From positions 1 through 57,387 of the forward strand of contig JAKBQY010000021.1 in assembly GCA_021835025.1 (NCBI GenBank): a stretch of DNA of 57,387 nucleotides. The letters are read 5' to 3'. Source of the stretch: Thermoplasmata archaeon (lineage in GTDB: Archaea > Thermoplasmatota > Thermoplasmata > Thermoplasmatales > Thermoplasmataceae). This document shows, piece after piece, positions 9,470 to 17,962 of this stretch. Position 1 is the stretch's first letter; each line of letters opens with the position of its first letter. A program made the translations under genes and the position numbers. The notes beneath the pieces are model-generated. The model was given only the letters and a program-made list of their open reading frames with translations. It ran no database searches and was not told the origin of the DNA.

Positions 9470-10971
9470 TGTTACTTTTGTACTTTTTTATAGTATTTCT
9501 TGCTGCTGTAATTGTTAGCTTTTTTATGGGAAAATACTCAAAATCTTTTTCCTTGATTGTACTTGGATTACTGACCGTCTTCTTTGTGATATATTCCTTC
9601 GTGAAATTTTATAACTATAATGGCAAAATAATATCAAAATATAGTTTTCTGCTTGCAAGTTTTACCTCCAGTAATCATTCCATTACAGTTAACATTAACT
9701 TTTCACTTGGTCTTACTGGTTTTACCGACCTGCTTATAATAACAGCACTGCTTGTATCAATATTTTCTATAATAATAGGAAATAAGGAAAATGGTGGGAT
9801 ATTTTTTGGGCTTCTCATGTTTGCTGGATATGGTTTAACCGGTTTATTTGCCATGAGAGACTTCCTATTCTTCTTCATATTCTGGGAAATTGTTCTTATT
9901 CCTATATTCTTTTTAATAGCCAGGTACGGATCAGTTAATAAGGAAAAAATTTCAATTAAATTTTTTATATACACCCATGTTGGTTCGCTTTTCCTCCTTC
10001 TCTCCATATTCACTTTATCCACATACTATTTCATAAAATACAGCATATTCACCTTTCAGATCGCTGATCTAATGTCACTTTCATTTCAGAGTTCCATACC
10101 ATTATTTGCCCTTTATTTCTCATTTTTCGGATTTTTACTGGCATTTTTTATTAAACTGCCTTCATTTCCATTGCATTCCTGGCTGGCTGATACATATACA
10201 TCATCCCCATTTTCAGGAACCGTTATGCTTTCAGGAGGGCTTGTAACAATGGCTGGTTATGGGCTTCTTGGGGTATTATATCCTGTAACAAGTTTATTTC
10301 CAAAGACACTTGTATACTTTATTATATTACTTGGGCTTGTTAGTCTGGTATATTTTGGCCTTGTTGCTATGTTTCAGACTAATTTAAAAAGAATGATTGC
10401 ATATACCAGCGCAGCGGAAATGTCATTTGTTACTATAGCATTTGGAACAGCAATATTATCCACAGGTTACGTAAGAGTTCTGGATCTATCAGGAGGAATG
10501 TTCCAGACATTTTCCCATGTTTTTGTTGCATCTCTTGCATTCTCGGCATTATATTTCATTTACAAGAGGACACATACAATGGAAATATATGGTTTAGGTG
10601 GATTATACCATAAAATGCCACTAGCATCTACATTTTTCCTTGCCTCTTTTCTAGCATCACTGGGATTACCCTCATTAGCAGGATTTATTGGGGAATTTTC
10701 AATTACCGTTTCGTCCTTTCAAACCATTGGGCTTTTTACAGTTATCATAATTTTTGGCCTTATACTTGTTGCGGCATATTTAATATGGGGTGCCCAACGA
10801 TCTCTTTTCGGATTTTACAATGAGAAACTTGGGGAGTTAAAGGATCTGAATAAAATTGAATTTACAATTTTATTTTTTATTCTAATATCATCCATATTTG
10901 TTGGTGTATACCCAACGCTATTTTTTAAGATACTAAGCCTTTATGCTACTCATCTGGGGGGATTAATATGA
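9469..10971 (+). CDS. nuoM: NADH-quinone oxidoreductase-like subunit M
   Basis: Second antiporter-like subunit, 500 residues with about 14 membrane helices. FFIFWEIVLIPIFFLIARYG carries the conserved glutamate; KLPSFPLHSWLADTYTSSPFSGTVMLSG is the NuoM version of the core motif. The start ATG overlaps the nuoL stop by one base (TGATG). Confidence 0.95.
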   Translation: MLLLYFFIVFLAAVIVSFFMGKYSKSFSLIVLGLLTVFFVIYSFVKFYNYNGKIISKYSFLLASFTSSNHSITVNINFSLGLTGFTDLLIITALLVSIFSIIIGNKENGGIFFGLLMFAGYGLTGLFAMRDFLFFFIFWEIVLIPIFFLIARYGSVNKEKISIKFFIYTHVGSLFLLLSIFTLSTYYFIKYSIFTFQIADLMSLSFQSSIPLFALYFSFFGFLLAFFIKLPSFPLHSWLADTYTSSPFSGTVMLSGGLVTMAGYGLLGVLYPVTSLFPKTLVYFIILLGLVSLVYFGLVAMFQTNLKRMIAYTSAAEMSFVTIAFGTAILSTGYVRVLDLSGGMFQTFSHVFVASLAFSALYFIYKRTHTMEIYGLGGLYHKMPLASTFFLASFLASLGLPSLAGFIGEFSITVSSFQTIGLFTVIIIFGLILVAAYLIWGAQRSLFGFYNEKLGELKDLNKIEFTILFFILISSIFVGVYPTLFFKILSLYATHLGGLI

Positions 10972-12383
10972 ATTATGAATATTTTTATTCTATTATTGTA
11001 CTTGGCATTTCAGGATTTATTTCACTTGCAATCGGCATTAAAAACAATAACAAAAAAATTCTGGCCGGATTTACCGCATTGGTACTTATAGTATCTTTTA
11101 TATTAATACTTCTAGGAACGAAAAACTATGACGTACTTACAATGAATTTCAACACATTTGATGATTATTGGGCATTAATTTTTATTGCATCAACACTTTT
11201 GATAATTATACCATCCATGAATGATATCAAGGGAAGATATGATGTTTTTTATGCACTTATATTGTTCATGACATTAAGCATGCTAATAGCAGCATTTACA
11301 TACAACCTCATTGTACTTTTTGTGTCATTTGAGGGTGTTAGTGTAATAACATATGTTCTGGTGGCATTTAATAGAACAAGAAGAAATCTAGAAGGGTCTT
11401 TGAAATATTTTATTATAAGTACACTTGGCACATCATTTAACATTCTTGGGATATCATTCTTTTATCTATCAACAAAAACATTCGATCTATTTTCTGTGAA
11501 TAAAATATTTTTCAACAAGGCTTTGCTGCTTGCTCTTGTTTTTATTATAATCGGGTTTGGCTTTAAACTTGCAATATTTCCAATGCAACAATGGGCCATT
11601 GATACCTACGATGGGGCACCCAATTCAATTTCAGCGTTTTTATCAACGGGAGGAAAAGTACTTGCATACATGATTTTATTGAAAATACTCTATTTAGGAT
11701 TTGTTCATGACTATAATTACGTATTTTATTTCTTTGCAATACTTGGAATATTAACCATGACCTATGGCAATCTTTCAGCTTTATCACAGAACAACTTAAA
11801 AAGAATATTTGCATATTCAAGCGTTGCACAGGCGGGATACATGGTTCTGGTATTTGCACTGATAGGTTTTTCATATTTCCCGGCCAACGTTATACCGAGA
11901 TCAACATTTATCAGGTTTGGGATAGCTTCTGCCATGTTCTATGCAGTTGTATATATATTCATGCAAGGCGGAGCCTATATCGCTATGAATTTAATTAAAA
12001 AAGACAAAATAATGATAGAGGACCTGGATGGCCTTTCAAGGAAGTCAAGACTCTCTGCGCTTTCTTTATGGATATTTATGCTCTCCCTTACGGGCATACC
12101 ATTAACAGGAGGATTTCTGGCAAAATATTTCCTTTTCTTCTCCCTTATAGTTGGTGGTCTTTGGTGGTTGGCAATTATAGCAATATTAAATAGTGTTATA
12201 TCAGTATTCTATTATTTCAGGATAATATTGAATTCTTATGTGTCCGAAGCTTCAGAAAGTGATAATGAATTCAATTTGGCTCCTTCGGTTAGGTATCCTT
12301 TATATGTAACAGCACTTATAACAATAGCTCTTGGGGTTTCATTCTTTATATATACATATTTGATTGGATTAGCAACAATTTGA
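10968..12383 (+). CDS. nuoN: NADH-quinone oxidoreductase-like subunit N
   Basis: Third antiporter-like subunit, 471 residues. LFVSFEGVSVITYVLVAF and FKLAIFPMQQWAIDTYDGAPNSISAFLSTGGK are the glutamate and lysine regions of the family. It overlaps nuoM by 4 nt. It is the last recognisable complex I gene; nuoE, nuoF and nuoG are absent from the operon and from the window. Confidence 0.95.
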   Translation: MNYEYFYSIIVLGISGFISLAIGIKNNNKKILAGFTALVLIVSFILILLGTKNYDVLTMNFNTFDDYWALIFIASTLLIIIPSMNDIKGRYDVFYALILFMTLSMLIAAFTYNLIVLFVSFEGVSVITYVLVAFNRTRRNLEGSLKYFIISTLGTSFNILGISFFYLSTKTFDLFSVNKIFFNKALLLALVFIIIGFGFKLAIFPMQQWAIDTYDGAPNSISAFLSTGGKVLAYMILLKILYLGFVHDYNYVFYFFAILGILTMTYGNLSALSQNNLKRIFAYSSVAQAGYMVLVFALIGFSYFPANVIPRSTFIRFGIASAMFYAVVYIFMQGGAYIAMNLIKKDKIMIEDLDGLSRKSRLSALSLWIFMLSLTGIPLTGGFLAKYFLFFSLIVGGLWWLAIIAILNSVISVFYYFRIILNSYVSEASESDNEFNLAPSVRYPLYVTALITIALGVSFFIYTYLIGLATI

Positions 12384-12392
12384 GGTGATTAA

Positions 12393-12731
12393 ATGGATAT
12401 AAATGATGTAGTTGAAATATTTAAAAGTGCGATAATTCAAGGTGATTTAAATGATGCATATAATATCCTTGAAAGAAATTTAAATATATATACAAGAAAA
12501 AAATGGAAACGCAGATCGGAAATGGTAAGTATGTTATTAAAAACAATAAAAAATGAAATAACAACAGATGAACTGGAGAATTATTTAAAAAATATGAAGC
12601 ACAGTTTCCTTAAAAATATTGAAAATTATGATGAATATATGAATTCACTGATGGAATCTGTAATATATGCTAAAAATCGTTATAACATTAAATACCCAGA
12701 ATTTAATTCAAAGAGGTGCAATGACATATGA
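12393..12731 (+). CDS. uncharacterised protein co-transcribed with nuo
   Basis: I do not recognise this 112-residue protein. It is soluble, highly charged and probably all-helical, with a central basic patch (RKKWKRRSE near residue 37). It starts 9 nt after nuoN with a good ribosome binding site (GAGGTGAT at 12382) and overlaps the next gene by 4 nt, so it is almost certainly the thirteenth gene of the nuo operon. That placement suggests an assembly or donor-docking role, but nothing in the sequence demonstrates it. Confidence 0.8.
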   Translation: MDINDVVEIFKSAIIQGDLNDAYNILERNLNIYTRKKWKRRSEMVSMLLKTIKNEITTDELENYLKNMKHSFLKNIENYDEYMNSLMESVIYAKNRYNIKYPEFNSKRCNDI

Positions 12732-12973
12732 ATTACCTTGATTGTTTTAAGGATATGCATGATGAATTAAGCGCAGCAGAATGCATACATTGCCTTCAAA
12801 AATTTGGTGAAACAATATTATATGATGATGATAAGAAGAGATTGGTTATGTGGCGTGAAATATATGATAAAGAACCTGAAGAATATATGAAGAAATTAAC
12901 GGAAATTTTTAAAATAGATTCACGAGAAAAATATGAAGAAATAGATAAAGAATATAATTTAACCATGTATTGA
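12728..12973 (+). CDS. uncharacterised small acidic protein ending the nuo operon
   Basis: 81 residues, acidic, probably helical, no membrane segment. It contains a CxxC pair (AAECIHCLQKFG near residues 19-22) that could bind a metal or form a disulfide, plus a third cysteine near the N-terminus. It overlaps the preceding unknown gene by 4 nt (ATGA), so both are likely made together and may interact. No family recognised. Confidence 0.75.
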   Translation: MNYLDCFKDMHDELSAAECIHCLQKFGETILYDDDKKRLVMWREIYDKEPEEYMKKLTEIFKIDSREKYEEIDKEYNLTMY

Positions 12974-12997
12974 CTTTAAAGGCCATATTATACTTAA

Positions 12998-13043
12998 TGT
13001 GACCCCTCCCCCGATTGAATTCTTAGGTTTCCTGCTTACTGTG
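12998..13043 (-). mobile_element. right-end remnant of an IS200/IS605-type element (omega-RNA-like tail)
   Basis: Read on the minus strand, this runs GCAGGAAACC, AATTCAATC, GGGGGAGGGGTCACA. It aligns nearly base for base with the tail at 20014-20051 (GCGGGAAGCT, AATTCATTC, GGGGGGAGTTCACA). The AAGCAGGAA...GGGGAG..TCAC pattern is what I know from 3' ends of tnpB elements, where it forms the end of the guide (omega/re) RNA. No tnpB coding remains next to it: the flanks are the nuo operon and AT-rich DNA. Confidence 0.5.
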
Positions 13044-13146
13044 TTAAATTTGAGTATTCTATAATAAGTTTATTTTTAATTTTTTTATTTTCATCGATTA
13101 ATCTTGTAAATACATAAAATTATTAAATATAAAAATATGCATATAT

Positions 13147-13525
13147 GTGAATGATATTGATATTATAATTAAGAAAATTAAGGAAACCGGGAAAAATAAG
13201 GTTAAATTTATAATACTATACGGATCATTTTCAAACAATACATTTCACAATGGTTCAGATATAGATTTATGCGTTTATTATGATTGATAAAATTAATGAA
13301 AGGCAAAAATTTAGATTAAAAATTTTATCTGAAGTTAATGATATATATGACATATACATATTCCAGGATCTACCATTATATATAAGATTTGATATTTTAA
13401 AAGGAAAAATATTATATTTTGATGATAAAATATTTCTTGACAATACAGCAAAAAATACAATTGATGAATTTAATTATTATAGAAGAGGATATTATGATTA
13501 TTTGGGAATAGAGAGGATTTCATGA
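13147..13525 (+). pseudogene. MNT-type nucleotidyltransferase, frameshifted
   Basis: The first frame (GTG 13147 to TGA 13287) encodes LYGSFS...SDIDLCVYYD, the active-site signature of minimal nucleotidyltransferases. The family's second half (LPLYIRFDILKGKILYFDD and the YYDYLG tail) is in the next frame, 13280-13525, starting at an ATG inside an 8-nt overlap. Related archaeal proteins carry both parts in one chain, so a one-base shift (or programmed slippage, or an assembly error) has split it. The partner HEPN gene downstream is also only a stub, which favours real decay of an MNT-HEPN toxin-antitoxin pair. Confidence 0.75.
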
Positions 13526-13623
13526 GAATAAGTATAATAAAAAATAAGATAAATGAAATCCAAAACAGTTTAGATATTATAAATAATATGAAGCTTCATC
13601 CAGAAAACGCTTTAAATAAATGA
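13522..13623 (+). pseudogene. HEPN-protein stub (N-terminus only)
   Basis: 33 residues beginning MRISIIKNKINEIQNSLDII. It overlaps the stop of the nucleotidyltransferase by 4 nt (ATGA), exactly where the HEPN toxin starts in MNT-HEPN operons. HEPN partners are normally about 110-140 residues and carry the RxxxxH RNase motif. Here a TGA ends the frame after 33 codons and no continuation is seen in other frames. The identification rests on position and the short helical N-terminus. Confidence 0.5.
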
Positions 13624-13682
13624 CTTGTTTATATGTGTGAAATATGAATATTCAAAGATAGGGTGATATCAATTGGCAGCAT

Positions 13683-13750
13683 CTTCACAGCGTTTCAAAA
13701 ATAGTTGGAGATCAGCTACCCGCGTGAAAGTGTGAAGAACCATTTTTTAT
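13683..13750 (+). other. compound hairpin followed by a T-run; possible small RNA or element end
   Basis: CTTCACA (13683-13689) pairs with TGTGAAG (13731-13737). Inside it TTTCA (13693-13697) pairs with TGAAA (13725-13729), and at the tip TAGTTG (13702-13707) pairs with CAGCTA (13713-13718) around a 5-nt loop. Asymmetric internal loops separate the stems, and TTTTTT follows at 13743-13748. The region holds no open frame and is richer in GC than its flanks. It could be a small structured RNA, a terminator or the subterminal palindrome of a lost transposon. Confidence 0.4.
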
Positions 13751-13769
13751 TAAAATGGGATTAATGAGA

Positions 13770-14444
13770 TCATAACACACTCAATATATTATATAATCCC
13801 CTTTTATCACCGGGCGTGGATAACAAAACTGACTTTATCCCATATTTCTCAAGCTCATCGCAATATTCTCTTAAATTTTCAAAATCCACATATGGCTGTT
13901 TTATCGCCTTTATTGTTTTATAATTTTTTTGGGTTTTTATAATAATATACGGAATTATATTATATTCATTAAATGTGGATAATCTCTTTACATTATCTAT
14001 ATTCAATCCAAAATAAAAATCAGCATTTGATTTTAATCTTTTATAAATCATCAAATCGCTTTTTGAAAAACTCAATATTAAACCTGTTTTAATATCATTA
14101 TCCTTTGATATCTTTAGAGCTTTCTCAGAAGTTAAATCATTTATTTCATTACCATATTTTGGTTTATCACCCATTGTAAATACTATTGAGGAATTGATAT
14201 ATTTTGCTCCTTTTATGACTGACCTTATATTTATTTCTTCAACACTGTTCAGTGTTTGATTTATTATTATTTCCTTATTCTCATACCTTTTTCTTAAAAC
14301 ATATCCAATTAATAATGGTGGTGTTTTAGGATAGCCTAAAGGATTATCTGGTATATCAAATCCATCGTAATCTTCAAGATTCTGTATTTCTTCATTGATA
14401 TTTCTTTCCTTTGTAAATGGATATATCTCTGCATATAATTTCAT
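13770..14444 (-). CDS. methylenetetrahydrofolate reductase-like protein
   Basis: 224 residues with the layout of a short MetF-type (beta/alpha)8 flavoprotein: an N-terminal DGFDIPDNPLG strand, a central INQTLNSVEEINIRSVIKGAKYINSS-type helix-strand, then FTMGDKPKYGN, which corresponds to the LTGDPP loop of 5,10-methylenetetrahydrofolate reductases. Classic MetF is about 280-300 residues, so this is a shortened version and its substrate is uncertain. It stands alone, facing the decayed MNT-HEPN stretch. Confidence 0.6.
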   Translation of the reverse strand: MKLYAEIYPFTKERNINEEIQNLEDYDGFDIPDNPLGYPKTPPLLIGYVLRKRYENKEIIINQTLNSVEEINIRSVIKGAKYINSSIVFTMGDKPKYGNEINDLTSEKALKISKDNDIKTGLILSFSKSDLMIYKRLKSNADFYFGLNIDNVKRLSTFNEYNIIPYIIIKTQKNYKTIKAIKQPYVDFENLREYCDELEKYGIKSVLLSTPGDKRGLYNILSVL

Positions 14445-14560
14445 TAGATGTATTATACCACTATTAATATAGATTTTTTGTTTATATTTTAATAAATTAT
14501 AATTTATAATCTAATATTATTAACAGTAATATATTTTTGATTAACAGATCTAAAACATAT

Positions 14561-14660
14561 TTTTTTTATTCAGGATAAACAATTGTGAAGCACATATTTT
14601 AACGGATTTTGTATGTACACATCATTTAAGAATTGATAAAATTGTAAGGTTTTAGATAAG
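14561..14660 (+). repeat. interspersed repeat, copy A
   Basis: About 100 bp that recurs in the same orientation at 22074-22175. The shared core is TAAACAATTGTGAAGCA, then TATTTTAACGG, TTTTGTATG, ACACA and GATAAA. By eye the two copies match at roughly four bases in five. Both sit in intergenic DNA after the end of a gene, suggesting remnants of the same mobile element. Confidence 0.7.
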
Positions 14661-14724
14661 GTCAATAGAAGGCGTCCTTTGAAATCATACAAATATATAT
14701 AACTTATAAATACATTTTAAAAAA

Positions 14725-15159
14725 ATGGAAAAAACAGATAAAAGCTTTGGAATCATTCTATACAAAATAGAAAAAAATATAACAAAATATTTGTTCTTAA
14801 AGCGTTCGGGTGGATGGTTGGATTTTCCAAAAGGACATATGGAAGATAAGGAAACTGAAATTCAAGCTGCTTTAAGGGAAACACGGGAAGAAACAGGAGT
14901 AGAATTAAATATCAACGATCTGGATAAGAAATACAGATATAACCTCGATTATGTTTTTATATTCAATGGAATGAAAATTTTTAAAAGAGTAAAAATGTTT
15001 CTTGCAAGAATTAATTCAGAAACTGAAATAAAGGTTTCGTGGGAACATACTGGATATGTGTGGCTGGACTACGAAAGCGCATATGATAAACTTAAATTTC
15101 AGAATCAAAAAGACATGTTGAAAAACGTAAATATATATCTAAAAACCATAGTTAAATAA
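14725..15159 (+). CDS. Nudix hydrolase, probably diadenosine tetraphosphatase type
   Basis: 144 residues with a complete Nudix box: Gly37, Glu43, Arg51-Glu52, Glu55-Glu56, Gly58 (GHMEDKE...RETREETGV). The preceding GGWLDFPKGH and the opening FGIILYKI are typical of asymmetrical Ap4A hydrolases, which clear Ap4A and related dinucleotides. A TATA-like box at 14692-14701 lies about 26 nt before the ATG, implying a leaderless monocistronic mRNA. Substrate not proven by sequence. Confidence 0.88.
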   Translation: MEKTDKSFGIILYKIEKNITKYLFLKRSGGWLDFPKGHMEDKETEIQAALRETREETGVELNINDLDKKYRYNLDYVFIFNGMKIFKRVKMFLARINSETEIKVSWEHTGYVWLDYESAYDKLKFQNQKDMLKNVNIYLKTIVK

Positions 15160-15239
15160 TCAGTATTTAAAAATATCCCTTTTTTTGAATATTTTCATTT
15201 GCTTAATTTTGATTATATATATTATTAAAATATAGAGCT

Positions 15240-16325
15240 ATGTATAATTACAATAATAAGCCATTGCTTATATTTTATGAAACCACAAAGGCATGCGATC
15301 TGGCCTGTAAACATTGCAGGGCCTCTGCTATTAAAGATGGTTTGCCTGATGAAATGCCAATTAAGGAAAGCATAAATTTTGTTAAATCAATAAAGAATTT
15401 TGGGAAACCATATCCAATCCTGATACTTACTGGTGGCGATGTCATGAAAAAAGATGGTATTGAGGATATATTAAGAACTGCCAGAGAAAACAACATACCT
15501 GTTTCAGCAAGTCCTGCCGTAACGGATTTATTAAATGATGACGCCATTGATTTGTTGAAAAGGCATAATGTACTTTCCATATCATTAAGCCTTGATGGAA
15601 TGAAAGAAAACCATAACTGGTTGAGGGGATATGACTGGGTATATGATAAAACCATCAATACCATTGACCTTGCAAAAAAACATAATATGCCTGTACAGAT
15701 CAACACAGTTGTTTTGAAAAAAAATATCATGGATTTACCTGACATACTTAAATTGATTCTCTCAAAAAAAATCAAAATATGGGAGGTTTTCTTTTTAATA
15801 AAAACTGGGAGATCCATAGATTTTGAGGATTTGACACCCCTAGAATATGAAGATGTTAATCACTGGCTGTATTATGCAACTTCCTATAACGTAATTATAA
15901 GAACCGTTGAATCTCCAATATTCAGAAGAATAGCTGCGGAAAAGGAAACTTATCACGGTACCTCACTGTATAAAAACCTAATTAAAAAAACTCATGAGCT
16001 ACTAGGTAAACCCGATGGGAAACCATACGCCCATGTGGAGAAAACTCGTGACGGAAGAGGTATAATTTTTATTTCACATAATGGAGATGTTACTCCCAGT
16101 GGTTTCTTACCAACAGTGCTGGGCAATGTCAAAAGAGAATCCATTGTAAACATATACCAGAACAACGATATTTTACAGAGGTTAAGAGATTCCAGCAATT
16201 TTGATGGATTATGCGGTTCCTGTGGATATAATGATATTTGCGGCGGTTCACGTGCTAGAGCCTATGCAACATTCAAGGATATTTTTGAATATGATCCGTC
16301 TTGTATTAATACCTATAATTTATAA
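15240..16325 (+). CDS. radical SAM/SPASM protein (TIGR04053-like)
   Basis: 361 residues. The N-terminal radical SAM cluster motif is CDLACKHC (CxxxCxxC, about residue 20); the C-terminal SPASM domain has CGSCGYNDICGGSRARAY and a last Cys, ligands for auxiliary [4Fe-4S] clusters. The pattern LTGGDV, SLSLDGM and VSHNGDVTPSGFLP fits a group related to the haem-pathway enzymes AhbC/AhbD and NirJ. No haem genes are adjacent, so the substrate is open. A TATA-like box at 15211-15222 precedes the ATG by about 24 nt. Confidence 0.85.
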   Translation: MYNYNNKPLLIFYETTKACDLACKHCRASAIKDGLPDEMPIKESINFVKSIKNFGKPYPILILTGGDVMKKDGIEDILRTARENNIPVSASPAVTDLLNDDAIDLLKRHNVLSISLSLDGMKENHNWLRGYDWVYDKTINTIDLAKKHNMPVQINTVVLKKNIMDLPDILKLILSKKIKIWEVFFLIKTGRSIDFEDLTPLEYEDVNHWLYYATSYNVIIRTVESPIFRRIAAEKETYHGTSLYKNLIKKTHELLGKPDGKPYAHVEKTRDGRGIIFISHNGDVTPSGFLPTVLGNVKRESIVNIYQNNDILQRLRDSSNFDGLCGSCGYNDICGGSRARAYATFKDIFEYDPSCINTYNL

Positions 16326-16333
16326 TATTTATT

Positions 16334-16858
16334 TTATACAATAAGTTTAAGGTAAAAACCTGCGATTGTGACAATTATCCCTATGGTAATCATTACCGCA
16401 ATCCAGAAAGATGACCTCCCAGAAGTCGTTTTACTTATAAATAAACCAAGAATGCCAAGCGATACATATGAAAACACCAGAGGTATTATTATATTATTCC
16501 TAATAACCAATGAAGACAGTAAAGGTATAAGTGCCCCAAAAAAACCACATATTGCTGCTATAATAGAACCAGAAAGTGATTCGAGAAATATTTCATTGCC
16601 GAGTTTACCTTTAAGTAAATAGTTTGTAGATTTTAAATTTAGTTGCTTTGCAGTTCTGTGTAATTCTTCATTCAATCCGGCATATTGAGCAATAAAATAG
16701 CTAAAGGTTCCGGCAAATGCCGAACCAAATGATATTTTAATTGAAATAAATAGATCAATACCACCACCATTCAATATTCCTCCTGCTGCCAGAATTAGAG
16801 CCGTAATAATTCCATCAGATAATCCTATGCTCGTTGGAAATAAAAATTTTATTTTCAT
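16334..16858 (-). CDS. VIT1/CCC1-like membrane transporter
   Basis: 174 residues with five hydrophobic segments. The opening GLSDGIITALILAAGGIL is the first-helix signature of the VIT/CCC1 family of iron or manganese exporters, and the C-terminal half has the paired helices of that fold. The cytosolic metal-binding loop between helices is short. The ATG overlaps the stop of the DUF211 gene by 4 nt, a pairing that suggests metal handling. Confidence 0.7.
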   Translation of the reverse strand: MKIKFLFPTSIGLSDGIITALILAAGGILNGGGIDLFISIKISFGSAFAGTFSYFIAQYAGLNEELHRTAKQLNLKSTNYLLKGKLGNEIFLESLSGSIIAAICGFFGALIPLLSSLVIRNNIIIPLVFSYVSLGILGLFISKTTSGRSSFWIAVMITIGIIVTIAGFYLKLIV

Positions 16859-17121
16859 TTTATTATGTGTTTTCCTGTTATAACTTCATCGATGGAATGA
16901 ATAGCACAGCCCATTTCTTCAATGGTTTTAATCAGATAATTGTAATTTATATTTATCCCTTCAACGACAATGCTTGTACCCATGGTCTCCATATCCATTT
17001 CCGTAACAGTGATTTTTACCGCCTCTACGCCAGGTACTTCTTCAATTGAGCCAGCCAATTCAGTCAATGTAGGTCGATTAAGACCCTTATCAACATCCAG
17101 TAAAATTCTTCTTAAATTCAT
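16855..17121 (-). CDS. DUF211 protein
   Basis: 88 residues beginning MNLRRILLDVDKGL, with VPGVEAVKITVTEMDMETMGT in the middle: the DUF211 family, small ferredoxin-fold archaeal proteins reported to assemble into rings and bind metal. It is transcribed first, then the VIT-like transporter (4-nt overlap). A TATA-like AAATAAATA lies about 26 nt before the ATG. A metal-sensing or chaperone role with the transporter is an inference from this pairing. Confidence 0.85.
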   Translation of the reverse strand: MNLRRILLDVDKGLNRPTLTELAGSIEEVPGVEAVKITVTEMDMETMGTSIVVEGININYNYLIKTIEEMGCAIHSIDEVITGKHIIK

Positions 17122-17277
17122 ATCTTATTCTAACTCCCATTAAGGTTATTTATTTTTATTATTTATAATATTAATCACACATATTAAAATTTTATGAAAT
17201 TTTTAGACTTAGAAGCAATATACACATTTTAAACAGATACATAAACTAATAAATATTTTAATGATATACATTAAAAA

Positions 17278-17901
17278 ATGGTGAACACTGCAGATTATGT
17301 TAATGAATTTTTAACGACCAATACCGATATAAAAAAGTTCCTTAAAATGAGAATAATTAACCAATCAGCTCTTGCAAGAGTAATTATGAAGGAGTTTTCA
17401 ATTAACAATTTTGATGCCGTTCTAGCGGCGGTAAAAAGATTCAGTTATAATGATCAAGAAAAAGATTTAAAAATTGAGATATTGAAAAAATCAAATCTTG
17501 AAATGGCCATAGGTTTATCAATTATCGTTATAAAAAGATCCTATTCCAATTTAAAGGTCATTACAAACATTATTATAAACAAAAAAAAATTAAATTCGTT
17601 AAAAATTATAGATACTGGTGAAGGATTTGGGATACTGGTTGAGGATGTTCTTGTTCCTGAAATCAAACGCTATATTCCTAATGACCAGATTCTGAAAATA
17701 AACAGTAATCTAGGTGAACTTACAATAATAAGTAATGAGATAATAGAAAGAACTGTTGGATTTGTCAATTATGTAACGTCCCTTTTATCAGAAATGAATA
17801 TCCTGCATATAATATCATTCTATACTGATACCATAATTATACTGGAGAAGTATGATCTTACAAGGGCATTTAAGATTATTTCCTCAAAAATGGGTAAATG
17901 A
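17278..17901 (+). CDS. ACT-domain regulatory protein of unknown ligand
   Basis: 207 residues. The first 70 look like a small helical, possibly DNA-binding, domain (NQSALARVIMKEF). The rest resembles paired ACT domains as in archaeal aspartokinase-like regulatory proteins (EGFGILVEDVLV, then LLSEMNILHIISFYTDTIIILEKYDLTRAF). No kinase domain is present. A TATA-like box at 17249-17260 is about 24 nt before the ATG. Ligand and target are unknown. Confidence 0.65.
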   Translation: MVNTADYVNEFLTTNTDIKKFLKMRIINQSALARVIMKEFSINNFDAVLAAVKRFSYNDQEKDLKIEILKKSNLEMAIGLSIIVIKRSYSNLKVITNIIINKKKLNSLKIIDTGEGFGILVEDVLVPEIKRYIPNDQILKINSNLGELTIISNEIIERTVGFVNYVTSLLSEMNILHIISFYTDTIIILEKYDLTRAFKIISSKMGK

Positions 17902-17962
17902 AAGGTTTTGGATTAAATGTCCCTATCGCATATAATTTTATAGTACATAGATATAAAGAAAT

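Noticed and set aside
13683-13750. H/ACA guide RNA
   Set aside because: The pocket-like shape is present, but there is no ACA box after the stem and no clear K-turn, so I keep only a structured-RNA call.
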